Assembly: GCF_012328925.1 (NCBI RefSeq)
Contig: NZ_JAAXLS010000035.1
Span: 1-64,000 of the forward strand
DNA from: Amycolatopsis acididurans
GTDB lineage: Bacteria > Actinomycetota > Actinomycetes > Mycobacteriales > Pseudonocardiaceae
Length of the DNA stretch: 64,000 bases
Direction: 5' to 3'
The translations under genes and the position numbers were made by a program. The notes under the pieces are model-generated. The model was not told where the DNA came from, did no database searches, and was given only the letters and a program-made list of their open reading frames with translations. Shown here piece by piece: positions 52,636-62,045 of this stretch; the stretch's first letter is position 1, and the number at the start of each line of letters is the position of its first letter.

Positions 52636-53994
52636 TCAGGCATCCTCCAGCAACGGCAGTTCGAGCCGGAAACAGGCGCCGTCGTGCCCGGGCACGTACC
52701 GCGCGCTGCCGCCGTGCCGGGCCGCGATCCCGGCGACGATCGCCAGCCCGAGGCCGGTCGACCCGCCCGCGCGATGCTGCCGGGCGTCGTCGCGCCGCAC
52801 GAACCGCTCGAAGATCCGTTCTCGGTCTTGCTCGGGCACCCCCGGCCCGTCGTCACCTACCTCGATCACCGCCATTGTGCCCTCGGTCCGCGTCTCGACC
52901 CGGACCCGTGACTTCGCGTGCTCGCGCGCATTGTCCACGAGATTGCGGATCGCGCGGCGCAGCTGTGGCGCGTTGCCGCGGACTTTCGCCGGTGTCGCAC
53001 GGATTTCCACCTCGAGGTCGACGCGGGCGCGTTCGGCCTCGGTGCGGGCGAGATCGTCGAGATCCACTTCGGTGCGCACCGGATTGTCGGTCGTGTCGTC
53101 AGTGCGGGCGAGCAGCAGCAGGTCGTCGACCAGCTCGCGCAGCCGGGCCGTTTCCAGCGACACCACCTCGACCAGTTCACCCGTGCTCATGGCCTCCGGA
53201 TGGTGCTGGGAGACCTCCAGCGCCGTCGTGAGGGTGTTCAGCGGTGACCGCAGCTCATGGCTCGCGTCGGCGACGAACCGCCGCTGCGCCTCGTGCGTCG
53301 AGGACAGCCGGGCCAGCATCTCGTTGAGCGTGGTGGCCAGCCGGTGCAACTCGTCGTTGCCGGGCGGAAGCGGGACCCGGCGGTTGAGGTCCCGAGTCGA
53401 GATCTCCGCGACGGTGCGCCGCATGTACTCGACCGGCCGCAAGGCCGAACCGACCGCGCCGTAGACCGCCAGCGCCGACACGGTCAGCAACGGTACCGCA
53501 GCGATCCCCAGCAGCAGCGACAGCCGCGTCGAGGCCTCGTCGACCGGATCGAGCGACCGCGCGGAGATGACCGTGTACGGCCCGCCCGGCCCGGCGACGC
53601 CGGTGGAGACCACCCGGTAGTCCTCGGAACTGCCGTTGATCGAGAGAGTGGCCGTTTCGACGGCTTCCTGCCCCGGCACCGGACGTGCCGAGGTGAGCGG
53701 GGCCTGTCCGCTGATCGAGGGGTCGCTCGCGATCGGCTGGCCGGTGCTGCCCAGTACCTGGATGACCGAGGCGGTGTCGCCGGTGCTCGCGACGTCGCTG
53801 GAGGTCAGGTCGCGCGCGCCGGCCTTGCGGATCTCGTTGATGACCTGTTTGCCTGCGCTGCGCGCGTTCTCCGTGGACGCCTTGTCCAGCGACCAGCCGA
53901 GCAGGACCACCACGACGACGCCGGCGGCCACGAAGGCCAGTGCGAGCACCGCGACCGCGACCACCGTGGTGCGCGTCCGCAGGCCGGGTCTCAT
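52636..53994 (-). CDS. Sensor histidine kinase, second system
   Basis: 452 aa. Two membrane helices (about 11-33 and 162-182) enclose an extracytoplasmic sensor domain; a HAMP domain follows (about 185-240), then the H box FVADASHELRSPLNTL, N box LVDNAREHA, DDGPGVPEQDRERIFERF and a GLGLAIV G2 motif. The ATG overlaps the gatD stop (ATGA), so it is translated with the peptidoglycan amidation genes. Kinase-before-regulator order. The signal is not known. Confidence 0.9.
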   Translation of the reverse strand: MRPGLRTRTTVVAVAVLALAFVAAGVVVVVLLGWSLDKASTENARSAGKQVINEIRKAGARDLTSSDVASTGDTASVIQVLGSTGQPIASDPSISGQAPLTSARPVPGQEAVETATLSINGSSEDYRVVSTGVAGPGGPYTVISARSLDPVDEASTRLSLLLGIAAVPLLTVSALAVYGAVGSALRPVEYMRRTVAEISTRDLNRRVPLPPGNDELHRLATTLNEMLARLSSTHEAQRRFVADASHELRSPLNTLTTALEVSQHHPEAMSTGELVEVVSLETARLRELVDDLLLLARTDDTTDNPVRTEVDLDDLARTEAERARVDLEVEIRATPAKVRGNAPQLRRAIRNLVDNAREHAKSRVRVETRTEGTMAVIEVGDDGPGVPEQDRERIFERFVRRDDARQHRAGGSTGLGLAIVAGIAARHGGSARYVPGHDGACFRLELPLLEDA

Positions 53995-54701
53995 GCCTTG
54001 CAGCGTAGAAGCCTCAACCGCTCCCGGCGCAGCTCGGTGACCTCTGGAAGGTCCAAAGGCGACAGTTCGGTATCCAGCGCCCAGCTCAGGAGCAGATCCG
54101 CGAGCGCCGGATTGCGGGCGAGCACCGGCCCGTGCAGGTAGGTCGCCAGTACGTGCCCGGTGACCGCACCCTCGGTGCCGTCCCCGTTCCCGGTGCCCTT
54201 GACGACGGTGCCGAGCGGTTTGCTGCCCTCGCCGACGGTCGTGACGCCCTGGTGGTTCTCGAATCCGGTCAGCGGCTCGTCGAGCACCTCCGAGCGGGCC
54301 GCCACCTCGCCGACGGCGCGGCGATCACCCGGCCGCGTGTCGGTGTCGAGCAGTCCCAGACCCGCGTGCCGCACGCCGTGGCTGGTGGTGAAGCTGCCGC
54401 CGAGCACCTGCAGCCCGGCGCAGACGCCGAGCACGACGGCGCCCCGCTCCGCGGCCTGCTGGATGCCGTTCGTCTCGCGCAGCCGCGCCGCCGCAAGCGC
54501 TTGCGCCTCGTCCTCGCCGCCGCCGAGCAGGTAGAGATCGAGCGAGGAGGGCATCGGGTCGCGCAGCCCGATCGGCACGGTCTCCGCGTCGATGCCACGC
54601 CACTCCAGGCGTTTGCGCAGCACGGTCGCGTTGCCGGCGTCGCTGTAGGTACCGAGCACGTCGGGCAGCACCAGCCCGATCTGGACGACCGAATCACGCA
54701 T
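53991..54701 (-). CDS. gatD: Lipid II isoglutaminyl synthase, glutaminase subunit GatD
   Basis: 236 aa, CobB/CobQ-type glutamine amidotransferase. Nucleophile Cys in GVCAGLQVLGG (near residue 94) and His in TYLHGPVLARNP; LGGGEDEAQ is the usual family segment. GatD supplies ammonia from glutamine to MurT to amidate the D-Glu of lipid II. It overlaps murT by 8 nt. The position matches Rv3713 beside Rv3712 as I recall. The last 30 residues are Leu/Arg-rich. Confidence 0.93.
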   Translation of the reverse strand: MRDSVVQIGLVLPDVLGTYSDAGNATVLRKRLEWRGIDAETVPIGLRDPMPSSLDLYLLGGGEDEAQALAAARLRETNGIQQAAERGAVVLGVCAGLQVLGGSFTTSHGVRHAGLGLLDTDTRPGDRRAVGEVAARSEVLDEPLTGFENHQGVTTVGEGSKPLGTVVKGTGNGDGTEGAVTGHVLATYLHGPVLARNPALADLLLSWALDTELSPLDLPEVTELRRERLRLLRCKA

Positions 54702-55959
54702 CGCGCAGCCTCGAGCTCACGTCGCGGAAAGCCGTGTAGTTGGCGACAAGGTCCACCGCGCCGGGCGCGCACTCGCGCACCGCGGCGACCGGATCGCGCT
54801 CGATGGTGTGCTCGACCTCGGCGTAGGCGAGCCGGACCGCGACGTCGCTGGCCCGCTCGCCCGACGCGATGACCTGACGGCCGCGCAGGTCCTCGAACGG
54901 CACGTCCCACAGCCACGAGGTGTCGCGGCCGTCGGCTTCCCGGCTGTTCACGGCGATGACCACCGGGGAGTCCGTCTCCAGCATCGGGAGGGTCTCCTGC
55001 CAGCCCGCCGGGTTCTTCGCGAGCAGCACCCGCACGGCACGGCCGTCGAGCGGCACCCGGCGATAGCGGCCCGCGACGTCGGCGATCTCCCGCAGGCGTC
55101 CGGCGGCGAGCTTCGGCGGCACCCCGAGGCCGGAAGCGGTCGCGACGGCGACGGCCGCGTTGGCGGCGTTCGCACGGCCGGGCAGGCGCAGTTCGAGCCG
55201 GGTGCTGGTGCCGTCGCTGCCGTTGAGCGTGTCCCCGTCCAGCGTCCACATCGGCGTCGGGCGCGCGAGCCCGCACGCGCAGTGCCATTCCACACCCTGG
55301 TGCTCGATCGCCTGGCCGCAGCGGGCGCAGGCGCCGGCGTCGTCGCGCCAGTTCTGGCCCGCGCTGACCCACAGCGGATGCGCTGCGGCGAGCCCGGCCG
55401 AGGCGACCAGCGGGTCGTCGCAGTTGGCGACGACCGTCGTGCCGGACAGGTGGGCGATCGCGGCGCGCAGGTCACGTTCGGTGGCCCGTACCTCGCCGAC
55501 GCGGTCCAGCTGGTCGCGGCTGAGGTTGAGCAGCACGAGGTAGGCGGGCTGGAGCGCTTCGGCGACGGAGGGCACGTAGTTCTCGTCCACCTCCAGGACG
55601 GCGTAGGGCGCGTGCGGCTGGGAGATCAGGGCGCCGAGGATGCCGTCGGGCATGTTGGCGCCGTCGTCGTTGGCGGCGACCTCACCGAGCGTCTGCAGGA
55701 CGCGGTTGAGCATGAGCGACGTCGTGGTCTTGCCGTTGGTGCCGGTGACGAGGACGACCGTGCGGTGCTCGCCGAGGCGGCGCAGTGCGCGCGGGTCGAG
55801 TCGCTGCGCGGTCCTGCCGCCGATGACGCCGCCACCGCCGCGTCGGGTCCACCGCGAGGCGGCCGCCGCGAAGCGCCCCGCGGCGATGGCCGCCTTGGTC
55901 CGCAGCGGGAGGCCGGCGGTTGAGCGCGCCCGCTGAGCGGGCGCGAGCTGGCTCACCAT
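54694..55959 (-). CDS. murT: Lipid II isoglutaminyl synthase, Mur ligase subunit MurT
   Basis: 421 aa, Mur ligase fold. P-loop GTNGKTTTSLML (near residue 74), then DENYVPSV, the MurT-specific four-cysteine zinc ribbon CARC...CACG (near 235), and a C-terminal DUF1727 domain with VANYTAFRD at the end. MurT uses ATP to activate the D-isoglutamate carboxyl of lipid II for amidation by ammonia from GatD. ATG 55959 has AAGGAG at a rather long 13 nt. A longer upstream frame is not supported. Confidence 0.93.
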   Translation of the reverse strand: MVSQLAPAQRARSTAGLPLRTKAAIAAGRFAAAASRWTRRGGGGVIGGRTAQRLDPRALRRLGEHRTVVLVTGTNGKTTTSLMLNRVLQTLGEVAANDDGANMPDGILGALISQPHAPYAVLEVDENYVPSVAEALQPAYLVLLNLSRDQLDRVGEVRATERDLRAAIAHLSGTTVVANCDDPLVASAGLAAAHPLWVSAGQNWRDDAGACARCGQAIEHQGVEWHCACGLARPTPMWTLDGDTLNGSDGTSTRLELRLPGRANAANAAVAVATASGLGVPPKLAAGRLREIADVAGRYRRVPLDGRAVRVLLAKNPAGWQETLPMLETDSPVVIAVNSREADGRDTSWLWDVPFEDLRGRQVIASGERASDVAVRLAYAEVEHTIERDPVAAVRECAPGAVDLVANYTAFRDVSSRLRDA

Positions 55960-56080
55960 GGTCGAAGTGCTCTCCTTCGGGGTCGCGCACACATTGCGTC
56001 GCGGATGCTGTGAGGACCCTGAGAAGCCTGTGAACTCCGACGATAGCAATACCCACTGAGACTTCGGTCACAAACACACG

Positions 56081-56617
56081 TCAGAAAAGGGTGGGTTCCT
56101 CCGATCGGGCGCCCTCGATGACGAGCATCCGGCGCTTGGTTTCCACCCCACCCGGTGCGGAGAAACCGACCATCCTGCCGCCCGCGCCCAGCACGCGGTG
56201 GCACGGCACCACGATGGGGAACGGGTTGCGACCGAGCGCCTGGCCGACGGCCTGCGCGGACCCCGGCACGCCCAGCCGCGCCGCGACCTCGCCGTAGGTG
56301 AGCGTCTTGCCCGGTGGGATCGTGCGTGCGACCTCGTAGACCTGCCGGTGGAACTCCGGCACCCCGGTCAGGTCCAGTTCGATGCCGGCCAGGTCGAGCG
56401 CCTCACCGCGCAGCAGGGCGCGGATCTCCTCGATGGCCCGCCAGATCGGTGGCGGCGGTTCGCCCTCCCCGGCCTCGGGGAAGCGGGCCCGGAGCCGGGC
56501 GCGGGTCTGTTCCGCGCCACGGTCCGGCAACCGCACGCTCACCACACCGCGCTCGCCCCAGGCGATACCGCAGTGCCCGATCGCGGTGTCGAACACCGCG
56601 AACCCGTGAGCAGTCAT
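56081..56617 (-). CDS. ogt: Methylated-DNA--protein-cysteine methyltransferase
   Basis: 178 aa. Active-site motif PCHRV places the acceptor Cys at 139; the DNA-binding helix region TYGEVAARLG and the asparagine hinge GRNPFPIVV are present. It removes methyl groups from O6-methylguanine in a one-shot reaction. Normal length for Ogt-type enzymes. It is separated from murT by about 120 bp, which contains promoter-like TTGTGA-16 bp-TATTGC on the minus strand (about 56045-56072). Confidence 0.93.
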   Translation of the reverse strand: MTAHGFAVFDTAIGHCGIAWGERGVVSVRLPDRGAEQTRARLRARFPEAGEGEPPPPIWRAIEEIRALLRGEALDLAGIELDLTGVPEFHRQVYEVARTIPPGKTLTYGEVAARLGVPGSAQAVGQALGRNPFPIVVPCHRVLGAGGRMVGFSAPGGVETKRRMLVIEGARSEEPTLF

Positions 56618-56623
56618 GACGGG

Positions 56624-56965
56624 TCAATTCTCCGGGACGAGACAAAACGGATGGCCTTCGGGGTCGGTGAGCACGACCCACTCCGACCCGCCCGGCTGGA
56701 ACTCCGGCTTGGCGGCTCCGAGGTCGAGCAGCCGCTTGACCTCCACGTCCAGATCGCCGACGGCGAAATCCAGGTGAAAATGCTTCGCGTCGTCGGGCCA
56801 GCCCGGCCGCGGGTAGTTCGCTATCCGCTGAAAACCCAGCGTGCCCACGGCGGCCGAATCCTCGTCGGACGAGGCGACGTCCCAGCCGGTCACCTGTGCG
56901 TAGAACGCGGCGAGCCCGGCCGGATCGGCACAGTCGATCACGATGCTCGAAAGTGTTGCTGTCAT
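56624..56965 (-). CDS. VOC family (glyoxalase-like) protein
   Basis: 113 aa, one vicinal-oxygen-chelate domain (ADPAGLAAFYAQVTGWDV, FHLDFAVGDLDVEVKRL, DPEGHPFCLV with the usual His and Glu-position residues). Likely a small-molecule-binding or glyoxalase-type protein; the substrate is unknown. GAAGGA precedes the ATG at 56965. It sits 6 nt upstream of ogt on the same strand and is divergent from the AraC-type regulator. Confidence 0.82.
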   Translation of the reverse strand: MTATLSSIVIDCADPAGLAAFYAQVTGWDVASSDEDSAAVGTLGFQRIANYPRPGWPDDAKHFHLDFAVGDLDVEVKRLLDLGAAKPEFQPGGSEWVVLTDPEGHPFCLVPEN

Positions 56966-57086
56966 GGGTAATCCTTCGTTGGGGAGTTTTGTCCTGCCCA
57001 GACAGCCTGCCCCCGCGACGCCCACCCGGTCTTGAACATTCTTGCGGCCCCGGAATCTGTCGTACCCCCGGCGTAGCGTCCGGCTC

Positions 57087-57863
57087 GTGCGCACTGCCAC
57101 GCGCCTGGCCACCAGGCCCGAGTTCACCCTGCGCGTCGTCGAGTGCCGCGACGACCACCGCGGCTGGTCCGCGCCCGAACAGCGCGCGGGCCGCGAACTG
57201 GTGCTGGCGCGCCACGGCCGGTTCCGCCGCCGGGTACGGGGCCAGGAGTTCGACATCGACCCGACGATCGGCTACCTCAGCGCCCCCGGCGACGAGGAGC
57301 ACTTCGCCCATCCCGCCGGCGGCGACCTGTGCACGTCCATCTCCCTCGATGAGCGGCTCTGGCCCGCGGAGCACGCCTCGTCCCCGGTGTACGTGGACGC
57401 CCGGCTCGACCTCGCGCACCGCCGCCTGCTCGCGGTCAGCCGGCGCGGCGACGTGGACTACGCACTGGTCGAACGGCTACTCGGGCTGCTCGGTGCCGCG
57501 CTCGCGCACACCGGGCGAGCGCCGCAGCGGGACGCGAACGCGCGCCGCCTCGCCGCGCGGGCACGCGAGGCGATCCTCGCGGCGCATCCCGCCGCCGACG
57601 GCCTGCTGCCGCTCGCCGCGCACCTCGGCGTTTCGCCGTACCGGCTCAGCCGCACCTTCACGCGCGAAACGGGTGTGTCCCTGACGCACTACCGCAACCG
57701 CGTCCGGGTCGCCCACGCGCTCGACCGGCTGGAGGCGGGCGAGACCAACCTGGCCCTGCTGGCCGCCGAACTCGGCTTCGCCGACCAGGCGCACCTCACC
57801 CGCACCGTCCGCGCGCACGCCGGCCACACCCCGGCCGCGCTGCGCGCGCTGCTTCAGCGCTGA
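57087..57863 (+). CDS. AraC-family transcriptional regulator
   Basis: 258 aa. The N-terminal about 150 residues are a cupin-like sensing domain. The C-terminal double helix-turn-helix runs from about 165 (LLPLAAHLGVSPYRLSRTF) to 250 (AAELGFADQAHLTRTVRAHAGHTPA). GTG start lies 7 nt after TAGCGT, so the mRNA is probably leaderless. Divergent from the VOC-ogt pair across 121 bp, so it may regulate them; given ogt, an Ada-like response is one possibility, not shown. It overlaps nadE by 10 nt at the 3' ends. Confidence 0.85.
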   Translation: MRTATRLATRPEFTLRVVECRDDHRGWSAPEQRAGRELVLARHGRFRRRVRGQEFDIDPTIGYLSAPGDEEHFAHPAGGDLCTSISLDERLWPAEHASSPVYVDARLDLAHRRLLAVSRRGDVDYALVERLLGLLGAALAHTGRAPQRDANARRLAARAREAILAAHPAADGLLPLAAHLGVSPYRLSRTFTRETGVSLTHYRNRVRVAHALDRLEAGETNLALLAAELGFADQAHLTRTVRAHAGHTPAALRALLQR

Positions 57864-59581
57864 TCGCCCTCGCGCCAGCCGTTGGTGATCGGCAGGCGAC
57901 GGTCCCGGCCGAAGGCCTTGAACGTGATCTTCGTGCCCATCGGGTACTGCCGCCGCTTGAACTCGGCCCGGTCGACCATCCGGATCACCCGGTCGATCGT
58001 CTCCGGTTCGAAACCCACCGCGATCAGGTCCGCGTAGCCCCGGTCGCCCTCGACGTAGTCGTCCAGGATGTCGTCCAGCAGCGGATAGTCCGGCAGCGAA
58101 TCGGTGTCCAGCTGGCCGGGCCGCAGCTCCGCCGACGGCGGTTTGGTGATCGAGTTCTCCGGGATCGGCGGGGTTTCGCCGTGCTTGTCCGCCTCGGCGT
58201 TACGCCAGCGTGCCAGCTCCCACACGTGCGTCTTGAACACGTCCTTGATCGGGGCGAACCCGCCGACCGCGTCGCCGTAGATGGTCGAGTACCCGACCGC
58301 GAGCTCGGTCTTGTTGCCCGTCGCCAGCACCAGGTGACCGTCCAGATTGGACAGCGCCATGAGCAGCATGCCGCGGGTGCGGGCCTGGATGTTCTCCTCC
58401 GCGAGCCCGGTGCCGGCCAGCTTCAGCTGGTCCACGTACACCCGCACCATGTCCTCGACGGGTTCGGTGCGGAAGTGGCAGCCGAGGCGCTGCGCCAGGT
58501 CCTCGGCGTCGGAACGGGAATGCTCCGACGAGTACTTCGACGGCATCGAAACGCCGTACACCGCGTCCGGCCCGAGCGCGTCCACCGCGAGCGCCGCCGT
58601 GACCGCCGAGTCGATCCCGCCGGAGAACCCGAAGGTCACCGAGCGGAAGCCGTTCTTGAGCACGTAGTCCCGCAGGCCGGTGACCAGCGCCGACCACACC
58701 TCGGCCTCGTCCGACAGCGGTTCGCTGATCCGCGCGGGCAGCGGCTCGTACGCGGGCACCGGATCGCTGCTGACCACCCGGCGGCGCACCTGAAGGCCCT
58801 CGAACTCGCCCTCCGCGCAATGCCCGCCCGCGGGCAGGTCCAGATCGACCAGCAGCAGATGCTCCACGAACTGCGGTGCCCGCGCGAGCAACTCCCCGTC
58901 CGCGCCGACGACGAGCGAGTCGCCGTCGAAGACCAGATCGTCCTGCCCGCCGATGAGGTTCGTGTACACCAGCGGGGCCTTCGCCTCGGCCGCGCGCCGC
59001 GCGATCAGCGGCAGCCGGATGTCGTCCTTGGACCGCTCGTACGGCGAGGCGTTCGGCGCCACGACCAGGTCGACCCCGGCCTCGCCCAGTGCGGTGACCG
59101 GGCCGCCGTCCTGCCAGATGTCCTCGCAGATCACCATGCCGACGTCCAGCCCGTGCAGCCGCACCACGTCCAGCGTCTGCCCGGCCTTGAACCAGCGGTG
59201 CTCGTCGAACACGCCGTAGTTGGGCAGGTGGTGCTTGAACTGCCTGCCGACGACCTCACCGCCGTACAGCGCGGCCGCGGCGTCGCGCGGGCCCACCTCG
59301 TCCAGGTCGAGGTAGCCGACGTAGGCGAGCAGTTCGCCGCAACCGGCCTCGACGAGCCGGCGCGCCAGATCGTCCACGCCCTGCCGGGAGGCCTGGGCGA
59401 ACGTCTCGCGCAGGGACAGGTCCTCGACCGGGTAGCCGGTCAGGGACATCTCCGGGAACACCACGATGTGCGCCCCCGCCTCGACGGCCTTGCGGGCCCA
59501 CTCGACGTGGAGGTCGGCGTTGCCGACGATGTCGCCGACGGTGGCGTTGATCTGCGCCAGTGCGATCCTCAGTTGCGGCAT
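57854..59581 (-). CDS. nadE: Glutamine-dependent NAD+ synthetase
   Basis: 575 aa. An N-terminal carbon-nitrogen hydrolase (glutaminase) domain has the Glu in VVFPEMSLTGYP, the Lys in QFKHHLPNYGVFDE and Cys in VGMVICEDIW. The C-terminal synthetase domain has the PP-loop FGFSGGIDSA near residue 300 and NIQARTRGMLLMALSN. It forms NAD+ from deamido-NAD+, ATP and glutamine. Shorter than the M. tuberculosis enzyme (about 680 aa), like the more common bacterial form. Confidence 0.93.
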   Translation of the reverse strand: MPQLRIALAQINATVGDIVGNADLHVEWARKAVEAGAHIVVFPEMSLTGYPVEDLSLRETFAQASRQGVDDLARRLVEAGCGELLAYVGYLDLDEVGPRDAAAALYGGEVVGRQFKHHLPNYGVFDEHRWFKAGQTLDVVRLHGLDVGMVICEDIWQDGGPVTALGEAGVDLVVAPNASPYERSKDDIRLPLIARRAAEAKAPLVYTNLIGGQDDLVFDGDSLVVGADGELLARAPQFVEHLLLVDLDLPAGGHCAEGEFEGLQVRRRVVSSDPVPAYEPLPARISEPLSDEAEVWSALVTGLRDYVLKNGFRSVTFGFSGGIDSAVTAALAVDALGPDAVYGVSMPSKYSSEHSRSDAEDLAQRLGCHFRTEPVEDMVRVYVDQLKLAGTGLAEENIQARTRGMLLMALSNLDGHLVLATGNKTELAVGYSTIYGDAVGGFAPIKDVFKTHVWELARWRNAEADKHGETPPIPENSITKPPSAELRPGQLDTDSLPDYPLLDDILDDYVEGDRGYADLIAVGFEPETIDRVIRMVDRAEFKRRQYPMGTKITFKAFGRDRRLPITNGWREGDQR

Positions 59582-59627
59582 ACCGCCATTCTCGCCCACG
59601 CCGGCGATCACCACATCGGGAATGTGC

Positions 59628-61955
59628 TCAGTCTTTCTTTCGCCGCAGCAGGCTTCGCACCTGCTTGAGCGTCTGCTCGAAGTCCGAGTCGAACGGGTTG
59701 TCGTGCACCAGGTAGGTCCACGTCGAACTCGGCCGGCGTACACCAGAGGCGGCGAGGTCGACGCCGTCCTCGGTGAGTTCGGCTTCCTCCAGGGTCTTGA
59801 CCGAACGTTCCTCGATCGCGGGGATGATCTTGCGGAACTCGGGGATCGCGAGCCGGTGGAACTCGTCCAGCGGGGTCTCCCGCGCCAGCGCCCGCAGGTG
59901 GATGCTCTCGCGCACGTCGGTCAGGTACGCCAGGTGGTCCGACCACAGCTCGTCGAGGTGGAACAGCATGATGTCCCGGCACAGCCGCACGAGCGCGTCG
60001 GCGTCGAGGCCTTCCTCGATCTCGGCGTAGCGCTTCGGCGCGGCCTCCTCGAGCTTCTGCGCCGCCAGTTCGGTGCGCAGCAGCTCGTCGCGGTGTTTGA
60101 GCAGCTCGGTGCGCTGGTGCTCGATGAGCCGCGTGTACCGCCAGGTGTTGCGGTGGATCTCCAGGTGCACACCCTCGGCGACGCGCTGCGCGTGGTTGAT
60201 GTGCCGCTGCGCGGCGGAGTCGGTGATCTCGCCGGTGTCCTCGTCGGCGTGGATGCCCTCAGGCACGTCGGGGGAGTTCGACAGCACGAGTTCGTCGTTC
60301 AGCGAAGCGAAGAACACCGCGCTGCCCGGATCGCCCTGCCGTCCCGACCGTCCGCGCAGCTGCCCGTCGAGCCTGCTGCTCGGGTACCGCGCGGTGCCGA
60401 TCACGTGCAGCCCGCCGAGTTCGACGACGCGCTCGCGGTCCTTGCCGTCCGCCCCGCCGAGCCGGATGTCGGTGCCGCGGCCCGCCATCTGCGTGGACAC
60501 CGTGACCGCGCCGTAGGTGCCGGCCTCGGCGATGATCGCGGCCTCCTCGGCGTCGTTGCGCGCGTTGAGCACGACACACGGAAGGTCCACTTTGGCCAGT
60601 TTCTCGGCGAGCTCCTCGGACTCGGCGACGTCCTGCGTGCCGACCAGGATCGGCCGCCCGGTCTCGTGCACCTCGCGGATCTCCGCCTCGATCGCACGCA
60701 GTTTCTGCGACGGCGACGCGAAAATCCGGTCCGGCAGGTCCTCGCGCACGTTCGGTGTGTTCGGCGGGATCACCGCGACCTCGAGCCGGTAGAACTCGCG
60801 CAGCTGCTCGGCCACCGCGACCGCGGTGCCGGTCATGCCCGCGACCTGCGGGTACCGGGCGAGCAGCGCCTGCACGGTGATCGAGTCGAGGATCTCGCCG
60901 CGGTCGGTGGCGGGCAGCTGTTCCTTCGCCTCGACCGCGGCCTGCAGGCCGTCCGGCCACCGCTGCAGCTCGGCCACCCGGCCGCGTGAGGCGTTGATGA
61001 GCTGGACCTTGCCGTCCCGCACGATGTAGTCGACGTCGCGGGTCAGCAGCGCGTGCGCGTGCAGCGCCACGTTCACCGCCGCCAGCCTGCCGGACCCGGA
61101 ATCGCCGTAGAGGTCGATCCCGCCGAGCGCCTTTTCCACCACCGACGCGCCCGCCGTGGTCAGCCAGGCGTTGCGGCCGTCGGAGTCGGTCTCGTAGTGC
61201 AGGCCCAGCCGCAGCCGCCGCACGACGTTGGCGACCTCCATGTCGGCGACCGCCGAATCGACCGAACCCGCCATCACCAGCGGCACCCGCGCCTCGTCGA
61301 CGAGCACCGAGTCGGCCTCGTCGACGATCGCGACCTCCGGTTCGGGCTGGGCGAGATCCTCGACGCGGGTGATCAGCCGGTCCCGCAGCACGTCGAAGCC
61401 GATCTCGCTGACCGCGCCGTAGGTGATCTCGTGCGCGTACGCCTCGCGCCGCTCGTCCCGCGTCAGCGACGGCTCGACCCAGCCGACGGAGACTCCGAGC
61501 AGGTCGTACACCGGACGCATCCACTCGGCGTCGCGGCGGGCCAGATAGTCGTTGACGGTGACCACGTGCACGCGCTTGCCCTGCAGCGCGTAGCCCGCCG
61601 CCGCGAGCGCACCGGCGAGCGTCTTGCCCTCACCGGTCTCCATCTGCACGACGTGCCCGGTCAGCAGGCCCATCGTGCCCAGCAACTGCACGTCGAAGGC
61701 ACGTTCGGACAGGGCCCGCCGCGCGGCCTCGCGGCCGAGGGCGCAGATCTCGGTCAGCTGGGCGTCGGCGAACTCGGCCTCCAGGCGCAGCTTGCCCGCG
61801 CGCTCGGTCAGCTCGGCGTCGCTGAGCTTCTCCACCTCGGCCTCGAGCTCGCCGATGGCCGGGAGCAGCGCCTCGTACTGGGTCAGCTCGGCGCTGGCCG
61901 GCCGCTCGATGAGCCTGCGCAACCGCTTGCCCATTCGGCTGATGAGTGCTGGCAC
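59628..61955 (-). CDS. secA2: Accessory Sec translocase ATPase SecA2
   Basis: 775 aa. SecA motor motifs: METGEGKT (Walker A, near residue 100), VNDYLARRDAEWM, IVDEADSVLVDEARVPLV (Walker B), STQMAGRGTDIRLGG and SSRLDGQLRGRSGRQGDPG. The length and the lack of a C-terminal zinc/linker region identify the actinobacterial SecA2 type, which exports a subset of proteins with the SecYEG channel. GTG 61955 is chosen because AGGAG lies 7 nt upstream; a GTG-led frame to 62042 has no ribosome site. Confidence 0.92.
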   Translation of the reverse strand: MPALISRMGKRLRRLIERPASAELTQYEALLPAIGELEAEVEKLSDAELTERAGKLRLEAEFADAQLTEICALGREAARRALSERAFDVQLLGTMGLLTGHVVQMETGEGKTLAGALAAAGYALQGKRVHVVTVNDYLARRDAEWMRPVYDLLGVSVGWVEPSLTRDERREAYAHEITYGAVSEIGFDVLRDRLITRVEDLAQPEPEVAIVDEADSVLVDEARVPLVMAGSVDSAVADMEVANVVRRLRLGLHYETDSDGRNAWLTTAGASVVEKALGGIDLYGDSGSGRLAAVNVALHAHALLTRDVDYIVRDGKVQLINASRGRVAELQRWPDGLQAAVEAKEQLPATDRGEILDSITVQALLARYPQVAGMTGTAVAVAEQLREFYRLEVAVIPPNTPNVREDLPDRIFASPSQKLRAIEAEIREVHETGRPILVGTQDVAESEELAEKLAKVDLPCVVLNARNDAEEAAIIAEAGTYGAVTVSTQMAGRGTDIRLGGADGKDRERVVELGGLHVIGTARYPSSRLDGQLRGRSGRQGDPGSAVFFASLNDELVLSNSPDVPEGIHADEDTGEITDSAAQRHINHAQRVAEGVHLEIHRNTWRYTRLIEHQRTELLKHRDELLRTELAAQKLEEAAPKRYAEIEEGLDADALVRLCRDIMLFHLDELWSDHLAYLTDVRESIHLRALARETPLDEFHRLAIPEFRKIIPAIEERSVKTLEEAELTEDGVDLAASGVRRPSSTWTYLVHDNPFDSDFEQTLKQVRSLLRRKKD

Positions 61956-62045
61956 CCCTGGTCTCCTGTCCTTCTCGGTCCGGTTCCACACGGCAACGAG
62001 GTGGTGGTAGTCGTATGTTCCCTGCCAGGATGGCACGATCACGCC

